Source: Charina bottae
Taxonomy: Eukaryota > Chordata > Lepidosauria > Squamata > Charinaidae
Reading direction: 5' to 3'
Assembly: GCA_023362775.1 (NCBI GenBank)
Contig: JALMGJ010000006.1
Span: 14,520,001 to 14,584,000 of the forward strand
DNA: 64,000 bases
Below, piece by piece: positions 52,346-63,749 of this stretch. The notes below the pieces were generated by a model. That model was not told where the DNA came from. It made no database searches and saw only the letters and a program-made list of their open reading frames with translations. The position numbers and the translations under genes are program-made. Position 1 is the stretch's first letter, and every line of letters starts with the position of its first letter.

Positions 52346-53895
52346 ACTGTGGCTCCACTCACACATATTTTGGAGGTGAGGGTATAACATGACTATGGTT
52401 GAATCTCAAGACATAACAGTGCTGATGAAATATCATACAAAAATCAAGTTAGTGAGACTTTTTCACATGAAACCTTTTAATCCTGCTAATTTTCTTTTCC
52501 AAACACAGAAGGGCTTAAGCTGGGAATGGGGCCACGAGGGTTGGTTTTATTCCCAACATAGCCACATCCCTGTCCACACAGACTCCCCTCCTCCAAACCT
52601 ATATAGGAAACATTACTATGTTTTATATAAGTCAAAATTGCACCATAAAGCAGATTTCAACCTAGTAGAGAAGACCAGAAACTGAACCGATGGCAAGAAC
52701 AGACATGGAAGATCTCATCATTAGGGGAAAAGAGGCCAAAGTGAATCCTCTCTATTTTATAGTCTACTTTTAGGGACCAATTTCCAATCTGACAGATAAA
52801 AATCCACATAAATTCCATAAATTTCAAATTAGACCATGGGGAGATGGGTAAGGTTTACCTTTTCCTCATAAACCTTATGTGATGACCAAGGGATCTCATC
52901 TTCACTTAAAAAGCCAGGATGCTTATAACCTGGTTCTTCTATTCTCTGACTTCTTAGAATGGCCATGGACTGCACACTGCATGACCATTCCATGGACCAT
53001 TCTAGGATGCTTCTGGTGGAAGCTTCTATTCTTCAGAAAGCCTACTGTAGTTTTGCTGTGTCTGGGGCTTTAGTCATGGTTCCTTGTTCATCACCTGATT
53101 CAGCCCATAGGAGTGTTTCTCCTTCCCCCTCACAGAGTCCTAAAACTTAGATCACTTCAAAGTGGTGTTTTGTCACACTCTACCCTTTTTCACTTTGGGG
53201 AAAGGAGGAAGAAGCCAGGCTTCTCGCTTGAAGATGCTTCTCATTGGCCGGCTTGCCAACAGATACTTTCATCTGTCCTGCACTTTACCTGAAGTCTCTG
53301 GATCTGCAAAGATGTGATGATGTCATCATGTAAACACCATTTTTGTTGCTGTTGTCATTGAAAGAAATGAAAATGGCTGTGTATAAGTGCATGCTTCTGT
53401 CCTTTCATTACATGGAAGTAAGAATTGGCTAGGTAAGAAGAAACATAGAAGTGAGTTTAATGAATGGGAATTGGGTACTTAAGAAGTCTGTGTGGTAAAA
53501 TAAGAAGAAATAGGTGCTGAATGGAAGTGGAATGAGTACAAAAGTAAGTGATTCGCATAAAAAACGTTTACTGAAGTGGTTTGATCACAGAATACATGAG
53601 GATTGAATTTCAAAATATAGATATGAAAGAAGAGTGAATGGATCAAAATGAAAGTGAAGAACAAGAAAACCATTGTTGGATGAAATTGATGAGATCTCAA
53701 AAAGAGGGAGGTGAGAATTTTAAGGAATAAAAGACAATATATGAATTGGAGTCTGGGCTTAAGGGAAACAAGGATGGCTTGCAAGGATGAAAGAAATGGA
53801 AAGGTAGAGTGAATGATGCTGGTGTAAACTAAATGTGGTTAGATTTTGTTTTGTTTTCAAATCACCTACCTTTAATTTTTTAAATTTAATTCTTA

Positions 53896-53900
<5 letters not shown>
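52346..53900. other. No feature recognised
   Basis: Several frames up to 102 codons on either strand, none with motifs. Confidence 0.4.

Positions 53901-53940
<40 letters not shown>
53901..53940. repeat. (AAT)n microsatellite
   Basis: Thirteen AAT units. Confidence 0.95.
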
Positions 53941-55568
53941 TCTTAGTCCTCTGTGCTTTGCGTAACATTGCTTACCCCAAAAGGGAAAAGTGTGATTGGC
54001 ATGTATTTGTAGATGTATGCAATATTCTGAAATGAAGGAAGTATTTTTACCTTTAGATACAGTATCCCCATCTTTCCTCATTGTGGTCTCAGAAAATAAT
54101 GAGTCTCAGAAAACTTGTGGCCAGTTTTTTCTGCATCTGTCAGTTTCAATCACTCCACTACTCCTTAAGCAAGAGACAGCTGTCCAGTAGTTAGCCCCTT
54201 TCTCTTCCCACACGTATAGGACCTAGCTAGCTGCACAGATATGGCAGGGTCTATCTCCCTCCCCCTTGAAGCTATATCTCATCTGATACCTTTCCATGTG
54301 TTTCTTTATTCAACAGTATTTTAACCTGGCAGATGCCCAATGGGGTGTGGGAAGAGGCTCAGACAAACCAACCTAGAGAAGATAGGCAGAGTCCTGTAAG
54401 GAGTTCTTCCTCTAGCACCCTCGTTGGTGGATTTTCCCCCCTGTTGCCTGGGTGGTGTGCTGAAAGGGGTCATCAACCAACCAAACATCTTGCCTATAAT
54501 GACTGACACAAACCTGGCTATAATTCAGCAGTAACTGGGAAGAGATGCAACCGAGGCAGGATAGAGATTGGCAATGAGCACAGCAGATTTTATGCTGGCA
54601 TTGTTTTATGTTCTCTCAAACACGGATGGATATGTTTAACTCAGCAGTGAGGAAAGGCCCTTCTTCTGGGTCTAGAGTTGTGATCTGGTTTCTTCATAGG
54701 GTTTGTCCTCCACCTCCTGCTCTTGTTTGGGCAGAGAATCCTCTGTGGGAGCCAGGACAGTGGTGTGCCCTCTGTGACCTCATTATTCATGATGGGAAAA
54801 GACATTGCTGGCATTGTGTCACCTGCTGCACTGCAATCTCACCGTTGCTGCCACAGCTTCTCCACCCTTCTTTTACTTTTCTCATTGCCCTGCCGGTCCA
54901 AACATTACAGGTATGACTATTTAGTAGTCTGTCCAAAAAACAGGTAACAGCCAGCAAGGGACTTAATCTAGAAAACCCAGAGTTAAGAGTCTTGAGCTCA
55001 AGGACAGGTGAATCTCTCTTTTTTTAGATTAGAAACCCAGATTTGTGTGCAAGTATGTCTTCTCAAGGTGGTCAGAAGGAAACAATGGATTGCTGGGTGA
55101 ATGGCATGGAGGGCTGATACCATGGAGGCAATTAAGAAGTGCAAGATTTCATCTTCTGCAGGCTGGACCACAGATGTGGTAAAGATCCTTTTTGAGTGCC
55201 TTGAGGCTAGAGGGGGATAGGTGTCTGCAGCAAACTAAAATTGCATCAAAATGACATATGTATGCATGATGATGCATGATGCAAACCTCACCTTCATGTA
55301 TTTGTGTCCTGACATCTGACATGTCACTCATTTTGCTTCATGACATCATCATGCACTTTTCATATGCCATCAGTACTCTTTCCCAGTGTCTGGAGGCTGT
55401 GGGAGTCTGAATAGGGAAGAACAGGCTTTGGCTTAACCCTAGCAAGACTGTGTGCCTGTGGGTTTTAGGTCTCCCTGGACCTGGGGAATTTCCATCTTTG
55501 GTTCTGGATAGGGTTGCCCATTCCTGGATTGGAAGGCCCTCCTCACCCCTAGGTCACCTCTTGATTAG
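53941..55568. other. No feature recognised apart from the 65-bp duplicate
   Basis: 54998-55062 is identical to part of a SINE insertion at 50352-50416. The frames at 54608-54947 show no motif. Confidence 0.4.
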
Positions 55569-56020
55569 ACTAATTTTTTTAAGATATTTTTTATCCCGCC
55601 TTTATTATTTTTATAAATAACTCAAGGCGGCGAACATACCTAATACTCCTTCCTCCTCCTATTTTCCCCACAACAACAACCCTGTGAGGAGAGTTGGGCT
55701 GAGAGAGAGTGACTGGCCCAAGGTCACCCAGCCGGCTTTCATGCCTAAGGCGGGACTAGAACTCTCGGTCTCCTGGTTTGCCATTGGCTCCTTCCTAGGG
55801 CTGAGAAAGAGTGACTGGCCCATGGTCACCCAGCCGGCTTTCAGGCCTAAGGCGGGACTAGAACTCTCAGTCTCCTTGTTTGCCATTGGCTCCTTCCTAG
55901 GACTAAGAGACAGGGACTGGCCCAAGGTCACCCAGCCGGCTTTCGTGCCTAAGGCAGGACTAGAACTCACAGTCTCCTGGTTTCTAGCCTGGTACCTTAA
56001 CCACTAGACCAAACTGGCAT
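55569..56020 (-). mobile_element. MIR-like SINE with three ~102-bp internal units
   Basis: Tail TATCCCGCCTTTATTATTTT, AACATACCTAATACTCCTTC; then GACTGGCC at 55711, 55813 and 55915 (period 102). Junctions are GGTTTGCCATTGGCTCCTTC, as in the 22.6-kb array. Ends GGTTTCTAGCCTGGTACC, CTTAACCACTAGACCAAACT. Confidence 0.85.
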
Positions 56021-56029
56021 CACACTCTA

Positions 56030-56700
56030 CATGGGCCTGATCTTGAAGGCCATCCAGAAGCTCCAACTGGTCCACACACAGCAGCAGGGGAAGTTATGGG
56101 TGCACCATGGTACACCCATGTAGCAACACTGCTCTATAAGCTGCACTGGCTCCTAGTAGGCTTCAAGATGTAATTCACTTAACAAAGTGAAGCCCTTGCA
56201 GGGCTGTTTCCTGATCTGGCCTACCTGGAATTGCTGGCATTGGGGGAGAGAGACTTCAGCCATGTGACACCACTTCTGCGAGTGCTGCATTGGTTACTGA
56301 TATACTCCTGAGTACAGTTCAAAGTACTGGTTTTAACCTTTAAAGTGCTACGTGCTTTGACTCGAAGTTATTTCTCCAGCTATCTCTTTTGAACTGAATT
56401 TGTCCAACTCTCTGTTCAGCTCAGAAGAGATGCTTCAGATCTACCCCAGAAGTGTATGGGGTGGGAAGCCAGAGTCAGGCCTTCTCAGTGGCTCTCCTGG
56501 TCCTCTACCAAAGGTCTGCATTGCCCCCCCCCATTTTTTTTAGGAGGGCAGTGAAGGCTTTATTGTTTTGCCAGGGTTTAAATTACTTGCTCAAGTTGTT
56601 CTTACTAAAGGATTCAGAATATTTTTTATTATTTTTATTTTTGTTGGGATTTGAATTCCAGTTTTATTTTTAACTCAAATTTATGTAATAGTTTTTATGG
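56030..56700 (+). mobile_element. L2/CR1-type LINE, decayed C-terminal region
   Basis: Plus-strand reading with stops: HVTPLLRVLHWLL, VQFKVLVLTFKVLRALT, RRAVKALLFCQGLN. The usual RT C-terminus motifs, GC-richer than flanks. Confidence 0.65.
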
Positions 56701-56777
56701 CTTTGATGGTGCTTACTTGTTCTGTTTGATGGAAGGCTTTTATGATTGTGAACCACCAAGAATCAACAGAAATGCCA

Positions 56778-56824
56778 TGAGAGAGAGAGAGAGGGAGGGA
56801 GGGGGAGGGGAGGGGGAGGAAGAG
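56778..56824. repeat. Purine-rich simple repeat (GA/GGGA)
   Basis: GAGAGAGAGAGAGAGGGAGG followed by GGGGGAGGGGAGGGGGAGG. Confidence 0.9.
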
Positions 56825-56911
56825 AGATGATAGACAGACTCTTCATCTACTCTTCACTTTTACTTGTCAAATCACTGGTGCCACATGATACTAACAATGA
56901 AGCAATTGAAA

Positions 56912-58134
56912 CAATGAAACTCATAGCAGAGATAGTAATGCAACGTCTAGAAAGGATAGCACTCCCACACATACAACCCAAAGTATGGATCCGGTATGTA
57001 GATGACACCTTCGTCATAATAAAAAAGGATCAACTGGAGGAAACACATGAAGCCATCAACAACATCTTCAAAGGAATAAAATTCACAAGGGAAGAAGAAA
57101 ACAACAACACACTACCCTTCTTAGACATCCTCATCAGTAGAAGAAATGATGGCATTCTAGAAACACAAGTCTACCGGAAATCTACCCACACTAACCAAGT
57201 GCTCCACTACCAAAGCAATAACCCTACCTCCCACAAGAGGAGCTGTGTAAGAACACTATTCAGACGAGCACAAACGCACTGCAGCAACCCAGAACACCAG
57301 AAAAAGGAAACAGACCACTTATATAGCATCTTCCAGCAAAATGGATATCCACGCAACTTTATCAAAAAGTGCCTGACCACTCAACCCAACACAGCAAAAC
57401 CAACAGAAGCTATGAAAAGGATTACACTGCCATACATCAGAAACATCTCAGAAACTACTAATAGACTGTTACAACCACACGGCATCACCGTAGCACACAA
57501 ACCAACCAAAACCCTTCAGAACATCGTAAGTAAACCAAAAGACCCAGTAGCCCAAGAAGAAAAAACAGGGGTTATCTACAACATACAGTGTAAGGACTGT
57601 AACAGCCACTATGTAGGACAGACTGGCAGAAGACTAGCAGAACGCATCCATGAACACCAACTAGCAGTCAGAAGACATGATGAAAACTCCTTAATCTCAC
57701 AACACATGGACAGACTTAACCATACTTTCAACTGGGAAACTGTGAGCATATTAAACCAAGCCAAATCCAAAAATGCTAGAGAATTCCTGGAAGCTTGGAA
57801 CTCAGACAAAGCAGCCATCAACAGACACATAGAGGTAAACAACATTTACATACCATTCATAAGAGACAATAGAAAAACCAGAAGACCAGAACACCTCTTG
57901 GCCAGCAATCAACAACAAGATATGCAAAGATTAACAGCAAGATTAGCAGCAGAGGAGCAATCAAACAACACAATAGACCCTAATCAAGGAACTATTAACT
58001 CAGTCAATCAACCAAGCAGCACACAACAACCCAATCAAGGTACTACTAAGGAGAGTATAATACCCCCACCAACACAGGCAGGACAAGCCAGGGTATATAA
58101 ACAGAGAGCAAGTTCCACTCCCTTTTCGCACTGA
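56912..58134 (+). CDS. PLE C reverse transcriptase (partial) and intact GIY-YIG endonuclease
   Basis: The open frame begins at an ATG at 56827, but the first 28 codons are flanking host DNA upstream of the TSD boundary; element coding starts at codon 29. RT: VWIRYVDDTFVIIKKDQLEE (YVDD) and IKFTREEENNNTLPFLDILI, YRKSTHTNQVLHYQSNNP, then thumb and linker (YIRNISETTNRLLQPHGITV). GIY-YIG around residues 246-345: GVIYNIQCKDCNSHYVGQTG (C-X2-C between the halves), RRLAERIHEHQLAVRR, NSLISQHMDRLNHTFNW and AREFLEAWNSDKAAINRHIE with the catalytic Glu. Hydrophilic Gln/Asn-rich tail of ~80 residues. No stop in 407 element codons. RT fingers absent, so no full RT. Confidence 0.9.
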
Positions 58135-58174
58135 AGATGTTGCCTAGCCTGGCAATGAAACGTCTGCAAGAAAA
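58123..58174 (+). ncRNA. Hammerhead-ribozyme-like motif of PLE C
   Basis: Helix I TTTTC+GCA (58123-58130) pairs with TGC+GAAAA (58165-58167, 58170-58174, bulged AA). CTGAAGA 58131-58137, unpaired T 58138, helix II GTTGCC/GGCAAT (one G-U) with loop TAGCCT, GAAAC 58157-58161 and GTC 58162-58164. Predicted cut after C58164. Overlaps the last codon region and stop of the coding frame. The same extra nucleotide before helix II as in PLEs A/B, with otherwise different stem sequences (compensated pairing). Confidence 0.7.
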
Positions 58175-58222
58175 CAACAAGGCTCAGAGAGCACCAAGGA
58201 CTCCACAATGAAGCAATTGAAA

Positions 58223-60607
58223 ACTATTTGGGAAAGATCCATAAACCAGTGCTCAAGTACCTTCTTCTTGGACCACATCTTGCACTTACAAGAATTTGCT
58301 AATAGGGATGTACATGCTTTGGAAATGATCTGGAAAATATGCTTCAAAATGTAGAGAACTACAAACACAGCACCTCTATAAAGCAGTGGGATCTTTTTTC
58401 AGCCTGTCGCAGAAACCTGAAAAAAAGATGTGGCTGGTTTGATGAGTCATGTCATTAAAGCTGCTGCATGTTTCATGTTACACAAAAAAAGTTGTGACCT
58501 TTTCCTAGCTCACATGGAAGCTTGAAAAAAGGCACAGTTGCTTTAAAGAACTGCTGTGAGTTCCTATATGTTCTGAAGCACCTCCTCCAAACCACATTTG
58601 ATCCATATTTGCCAAGTCCCAAACTGAGGAAATGATACACTTATGCAAGAACATGTCTTCCCCGCATGACCTACATTCAGAATATAATCCTTCTGCATTT
58701 TAAAAGTAGACATATTTCACTGATTAGAATATATAGCCCCTTCGCCATTACTTGTTTTAATTAAAATGTACACTCTGAAAGTTACATGGTGACAAATCAT
58801 GCTAATTATGCATGCCAGCATTACCTCCAGAGACTGGTCCATATGTTAAATTCTGCCATTTAACATTGAATTGACAGGGGCATTATGAAAAGTTAGAAGC
58901 ATTATGTTTACTACAGAGACACGGTGCTAACTACAGAAGCCTTGCAAGTGGATGGGGGAGGGCTGTTTATTTCAGAAACACTAGCTATACATAAGACATG
59001 GGTGCATCCATGGCTGCAACAAATAGCTCTCCAAGACTAGCACTGAAAATGTCCATTTGACCAACTACAGAGCAGCAAAGAGTTTTCTATATCCCTTGAC
59101 TGCCAACTAATGGTTGTCTGGATTCTTGCAGACTACATTTGATAGCACCAGCAAAAAGAGACCGCTTGTACTGGCCTGTATTAAGCCACTGAACTGCTAA
59201 AATGCTCCAGGATGAAAATTCTGTGCAATCAGCCAGTGGTAAGCATTTATACAAGAGTCAGCCTCAGATTTATCTCAGTAATTCCTTTTTAAAATAACTT
59301 CCACTGATATCTATTGCTGAATTGATCTGAAATATTCATTTATGATATTCAGGACCAATATTTCTAAGCATTCAGTGTTATATATTAATAGCTGTACTAT
59401 TCAATTACCATCCACTCGTTGCTGTCCAATAACAGTGGACAACTGATAGAACTGGTCAAATTCTCCAACTTAGTGCCAGTCAAATGTGTTGAGATTAGGT
59501 ACAAAGCAAATAGCAACAAATAGCAGGGTATAGTATGGACTCCACCTTTCCCCATCTTTTAGAAATATGATGAGCAAACCACATTAAAAGCCAAAGGCCC
59601 TTAAGCCAGGTACAAATGTCTGCACTTTCCAGGGGTGTACTAGCCTATATCCCAAATAATAGGTTACCAAGGATGTAAAATGGTCTTTCCAAGTTTTGAG
59701 CCTGCATTACAAATGTCTGAAATTGGATATATAGAAGAAATGATGAGTGGAAGAAATGTGGGTTGGTAGAAAGCTGTGTCTCTACAGCCTCCTGAATTGT
59801 GGATGCAGCTATTCACTATATTATTCATTACTCATACATGGGTAACATGAGCATATAAGAATAATCATATAGGAAAATAATCACATCTAAAAAAGTCTTA
59901 TGCAGCTGTGGTCACATGCCTTCATTTTCAGTGGGTCTTGTGTGAACTATAACATCACCAAGGGTGATAGCTTGTGATTTTATCTAGTGATCTCATGCTG
60001 TCTGATACTCTTTCCCTTTACAAAGTTCCCAGGTAGGGACAGGGCTCATTGGGACCATCCAGGAATGAGACGATGAGAGGTAGAAGGGAGAAAAAGAACC
60101 AAAGGACACCATGTTGCCGAGTAGCATTTTTTACAAATCAGATGCATATTTCTCCAACTTATACATTAATTTCTGACTGTCATTGCATGTATATGGCAAA
60201 GGATAGTGGTATGGACCTTTCACATGCAATGATGGTGTAAGGGACACCTCAGAACCTGAGAGAGTAGATAACAGTTTGTAAAATTACTAGCTTGGAACAT
60301 CTGCATATTCTTCTATTTTCAGGAATACTGTTAGCCAGGAATACTGAATCCAGTCCATCAAATGTTTGTTAGGAAGAGAATGAAGAAGCCTACCCTAGTG
60401 AGCTTAGAGTAAATGGGTACTAAACTGAAAGAATCCAGTTGTCAACATTTCTCTAACTTAATCTCTTTTCCCTTTCAATAACTCTAATTAAAGAAGACTT
60501 TGAGAGAATCTTGTTTCCTAGGGCCTTTTTTAAGGGCAATAAGCCACAGCATAAATAGGTTTACACAAAAGGCTAACCCATAATGTGGCTTGCTTGATTT
60601 TGACTTT
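58223..60607. other. Mostly unrecognised single-copy sequence
   Basis: No repeats identified; contains a candidate conserved block at 58690-58910. Confidence 0.4.
58690..58910. promoter_or_regulatory. Candidate conserved non-coding element
   Basis: Repeat-free stretch with clustered homeodomain/POU-like words: TGTTTTAATTAAAATG, CATGCTAATTATGCATGC (contains an ATGCTAAT octamer-like site and an ATGCAT palindrome). No frame. Guess from composition and motifs only. Confidence 0.25.
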
Positions 60608-60615
60608 CTGTAGAC

Positions 60616-60749
60616 CAGTGTTTCTCAACCTCAGCAACTTTAAGATGTGTGGACTTCAACTCCCAGAATTCCCCAGCCAGCACGTTGGCTGGGAGATTCT
60701 GGGAGTTGAAATCCACACAACTTAAAGTTGCCGAGGTTGAGAAACACTG
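60616..60749. mobile_element. Palindromic hAT-type MITE, 134 bp, second copy
   Basis: CAGTGTTTCTCAACCTCAGC ... GAGGTTGAGAAACACTG with the AACTCCCAGAATT core. 8-mers CTGTAGAC (60608-60615) and CTGTAGTC (60750-60757) form the TSD (one change). Same length as the copy at 32397. Confidence 0.9.
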
Positions 60750-60757
60750 CTGTAGTC

Positions 60758-62468
60758 TATGAATCACTACTTTGAAAGCATGAGTTACTGTTGATTAAGT
60801 AATTGCAACTGCAGCTTGGTTTGTTATGTGAATGGCGATGTATGGATTGTTTGTGGTTTCCTGGCTTAGTTTTTATTTGGCTTTGTTAGGGCTACTATAT
60901 CTTGGATTCAAAAATCTAGACAACTGGTAGATAGCAGCAAAGAAATATAGAAAACTGTTTGCTACCATCTGGTGGTTGTCTGGATTAAGAGTTAATGTTT
61001 TTATGCACCTTTCTGCTGCCATCTCATGGCCATTGAGATTTATACAGCCAAGATATTAGTTTAGTAACCATCCCAGGCCTCTAATCAATCTACACAAAGG
61101 CAAAGCAAGAACAGCTAAGAACATAAGGAAGACAAACAAAAAAAGTTGTGGTTATTTTTCATATCTGCAAGGCTCATGCTAGCTTCTTTCCGGCTTGCTC
61201 ATTAAGGTATGGTTTAAACAAATTATGATTTAGCATGGTATTTGAATTCATGCAGAGGACTTAAAGTAGAATAACTATACAAAGGATTATGTTGTTGAAT
61301 TACTTCCATGGAAGAATTTGGCTTTATTACTTCAGTCTTCTATTAAGCACACTCTTACTTAGTCTCTTCTTATGAGCAGGACGCTGTGTTTTGTCCTTTT
61401 TCCAAATGCAAACTCTTCCCTCTTGACCCACATCTTTCCTCTGAAGATGAACCTGGCCTCATTAGGTTATTAATTTCAGTACATAAACAGAGATTAGAAA
61501 AATACAGGCAGTGATGTGCAATTTCTAGAAAAATGTGAGAAGAATAAGGAGGACAAAAAGAAAGAGGAAGAAGGGCTATTTTTACAACTCTTTAATGATA
61601 ATATGTGGTATCTGGAAATATTACTTTTGCAAGACCAAGGCAACTCTGACTTAGGGACCAGCAGAGTTCAGGAAAGCAACGGGGACTTGCTAATTGCATA
61701 GATGTCCATGAAGCTCTCCCTACAGAGGTTGGGTTACAATCCCTCAACGTTCTAAACATATTTCCTACAGGTTCCCCCTTAGACTCATAGATTTATACTC
61801 TTCAAGATTTTGCTGATGACGGAGGGAAGAGTAGAAAGGCACCCCTTGGCCAGTGTCCCAATCAATCTTCTTTTTTTCCTTTCTCTCCCCCCTCTCTTTT
61901 TCCTCCTCTTCTCTCTGTTCACGTTTAGTGTAATAAGCCTTGGTATTACTGGACAAGCCACAATGAACTGGGTTCATAACACTACACTAGCTATAGACTA
62001 TGTGTGACAAATCCCAGCGGGCACGTTCACACTAAATGCTAAACCAAAAGCAAACAAATCATACAATGGCTTGCCTACTAGCTGGGAATTTGGGGAGACA
62101 CAGTCTGAGTACTGTGAGTTTAGGAAAGGTTGGTCACTAACTCCTCTTCTACCACTCTGGACATGTGGCAATGACGAAAATAAATTAGACGATCCAGAAA
62201 AGAACCGGGGAAGGGTCACGCCCAGGATTGGTCCATGCTAACATAGTTTGTTTTGTTCATATATTGTATGAACTGGGCTACTATGGTTTGTTAGTAAATG
62301 ATTAAAACAAGTCACGGTTTAGCATGATGATGAAGCCAGTCAACAGAACCATGCTTCTCTGAAGAAGCACTGCCAGTTATAGTGAGTAATTCTAGATATG
62401 AGAACAATGCTCCCATTCAAGATAAAGCAAGTTCATAGGTTTACCCCTGCATCCAAAAGTCTGCAGAG
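60758..62468. other. No feature recognised
   Basis: Short pyrimidine-rich run at 61870-61920. No motif in the frames at 61516-62219. Confidence 0.4.
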
Positions 62469-62480
62469 AAGCATGGCTTA

Positions 62481-62812
62481 AGGTAAAGGTACCCCCCGCA
62501 CATTTGTGCAGTCGTGTCCGACTCTAGGGGCCGGTGCTCATCTCCGTTTGTTAGCCAAAGAGCCAGCGTTGTCCAAAGACGCTTCCATGTTCATGTGGCT
62601 GCATGACACGCGCGGAACGCTGTTACCTACCCACCAAAGTGGTACCTATTCATCTACTTGCATTTGCATGCTTTCGAATTGCTAGGTTGGCAAGAGCTGG
62701 AGCTAGTGCAGGAGCTCACTCTGCACGCAGGGCTAGGGATTCGAACCTCCGAACTTGCAATCTTCCGATCAACAAGCCTGGCGTCTTACCCGCTGAGCCA
62801 CCACGCCCCACC
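62481..62812 (-). mobile_element. tRNA-derived SINE (family A)
   Basis: A 12-bp TSD (AAGCATGGCTTA) at 62469-62480 and 62813-62824. Antisense B box GGATTCGAACC near 62737 is close to consensus, head CTTACCCGCTGAGCCACC near 62787. 3' tail hairpin GCACATTTGTGC. Confidence 0.92.
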
Positions 62813-62824
62813 AAGCATGGCTTA

Positions 62825-63395
62825 CACTTTACCTAGTTAAATAAATACATCAATGAAAAGCTATTCAACAATCAGGGAACATTTTTAATGGACATTTGAA
62901 GCAGCATCTATAGACTGTGGACCACAAGAGTATTGTACAATCTAAATAATTCCTTCCTGAATCAAGTTACCACCCCCTTCTTAGTGGGCTTGAAGAATGC
63001 CAGTTTGGTTGTCAGAGTTAGGCCACAAAACATTTTCATCCAGGCTTATTTATTTTGGTAATCTTTCATAAACTACCATGATTTAGCCATGTGCCAACTT
63101 AAAAAAAAAGTTGCATCCCCTTCACTGAAATCTCCAAGTTCAGATTTCATAGGAGCGAGGACTTGGACAAAACTGTCAAATAAATCCTTGTCTCCAATCA
63201 AATGCAACACGAGCATAATAGAGCCTTGGAACTGCGGGGCTTCATGTGCCAAAAATACAGGTCTCATGGATCCTCTTGATTCTTTTGCCAAGAAACGGAT
63301 CTAGCTGGGCAGAATAGTTTCAGCCAAGACCACATGGCAATAGTTCTTTTACTATAGGTGAGAGAGTTTAGAAATCCTGGACTGGCAAGCCAGAT
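62825..63395. other. No feature recognised
   Basis: No repeat identified; opposing frames at 63073-63304 show no motif. Confidence 0.4.
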
Positions 63396-63406
63396 TATGA
63401 CCATAA

Positions 63407-63738
63407 AAAGGTAAAGGTTCCCCCCGCACATTTGTGCAGTCGTGTCCGACTCTAGGGGCCGGTGCTCATCTCCGTTCGTTAGCCGAAGAGCCAGCATTGT
63501 CCGAAGATGCTTCCATGGTCATGTGGCCGCATGATGTGCATGGAACGCTGTTTCCTTCCCACCGAAGTGGTACCTACTAATCTACTTGCATTTGCATGCT
63601 TTTGAATTGCTAGGTTGGCAAGAGCTGGGGCGAGTGCAGGAGCTCACTCCGTCACACAGGGCTAGGGATTCAAACCTCCGAACTTGCGATCTTCCGATCG
63701 ACAAGCCTGGCGTCTTACCCGCTGAGCCACCACACCCC
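63407..63738 (-). mobile_element. tRNA-derived SINE (family A)
   Basis: An 11-bp TSD (TATGACCATAA) at 63396-63406 and 63739-63749. Same family: tail GGTAAAGGTTCCCCCCGCAC, body GACTCTAGGGGCCGGTGCTC, antisense B box GGATTCAAACC, head TACCCGCTGAGCCACCAC. Confidence 0.92.
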
Positions 63739-63749
63739 TATGACCATAA

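Larger units (their letters stand above)
56912..58204 (+). mobile_element. Penelope-like element C, 5'-truncated in the RT
   Basis: An 18-bp TSD lies at 56894-56911 and 58205-58222. Between them is 1293 bp of plus-strand PLE: RT palm onward, GIY-YIG endonuclease, 3' UTR with a hammerhead-like motif at 58123-58174 and a 30-nt trailing end. No inverted arm, unlike PLEs A and B. Protein similarity to those is low, so it is a different PLE lineage. Confidence 0.92.

Noticed and set aside
56827..56911. Start of the PLE C protein at the first ATG
   Set aside because: The TSD puts the element boundary at 56912, so the first 28 codons are flanking DNA.
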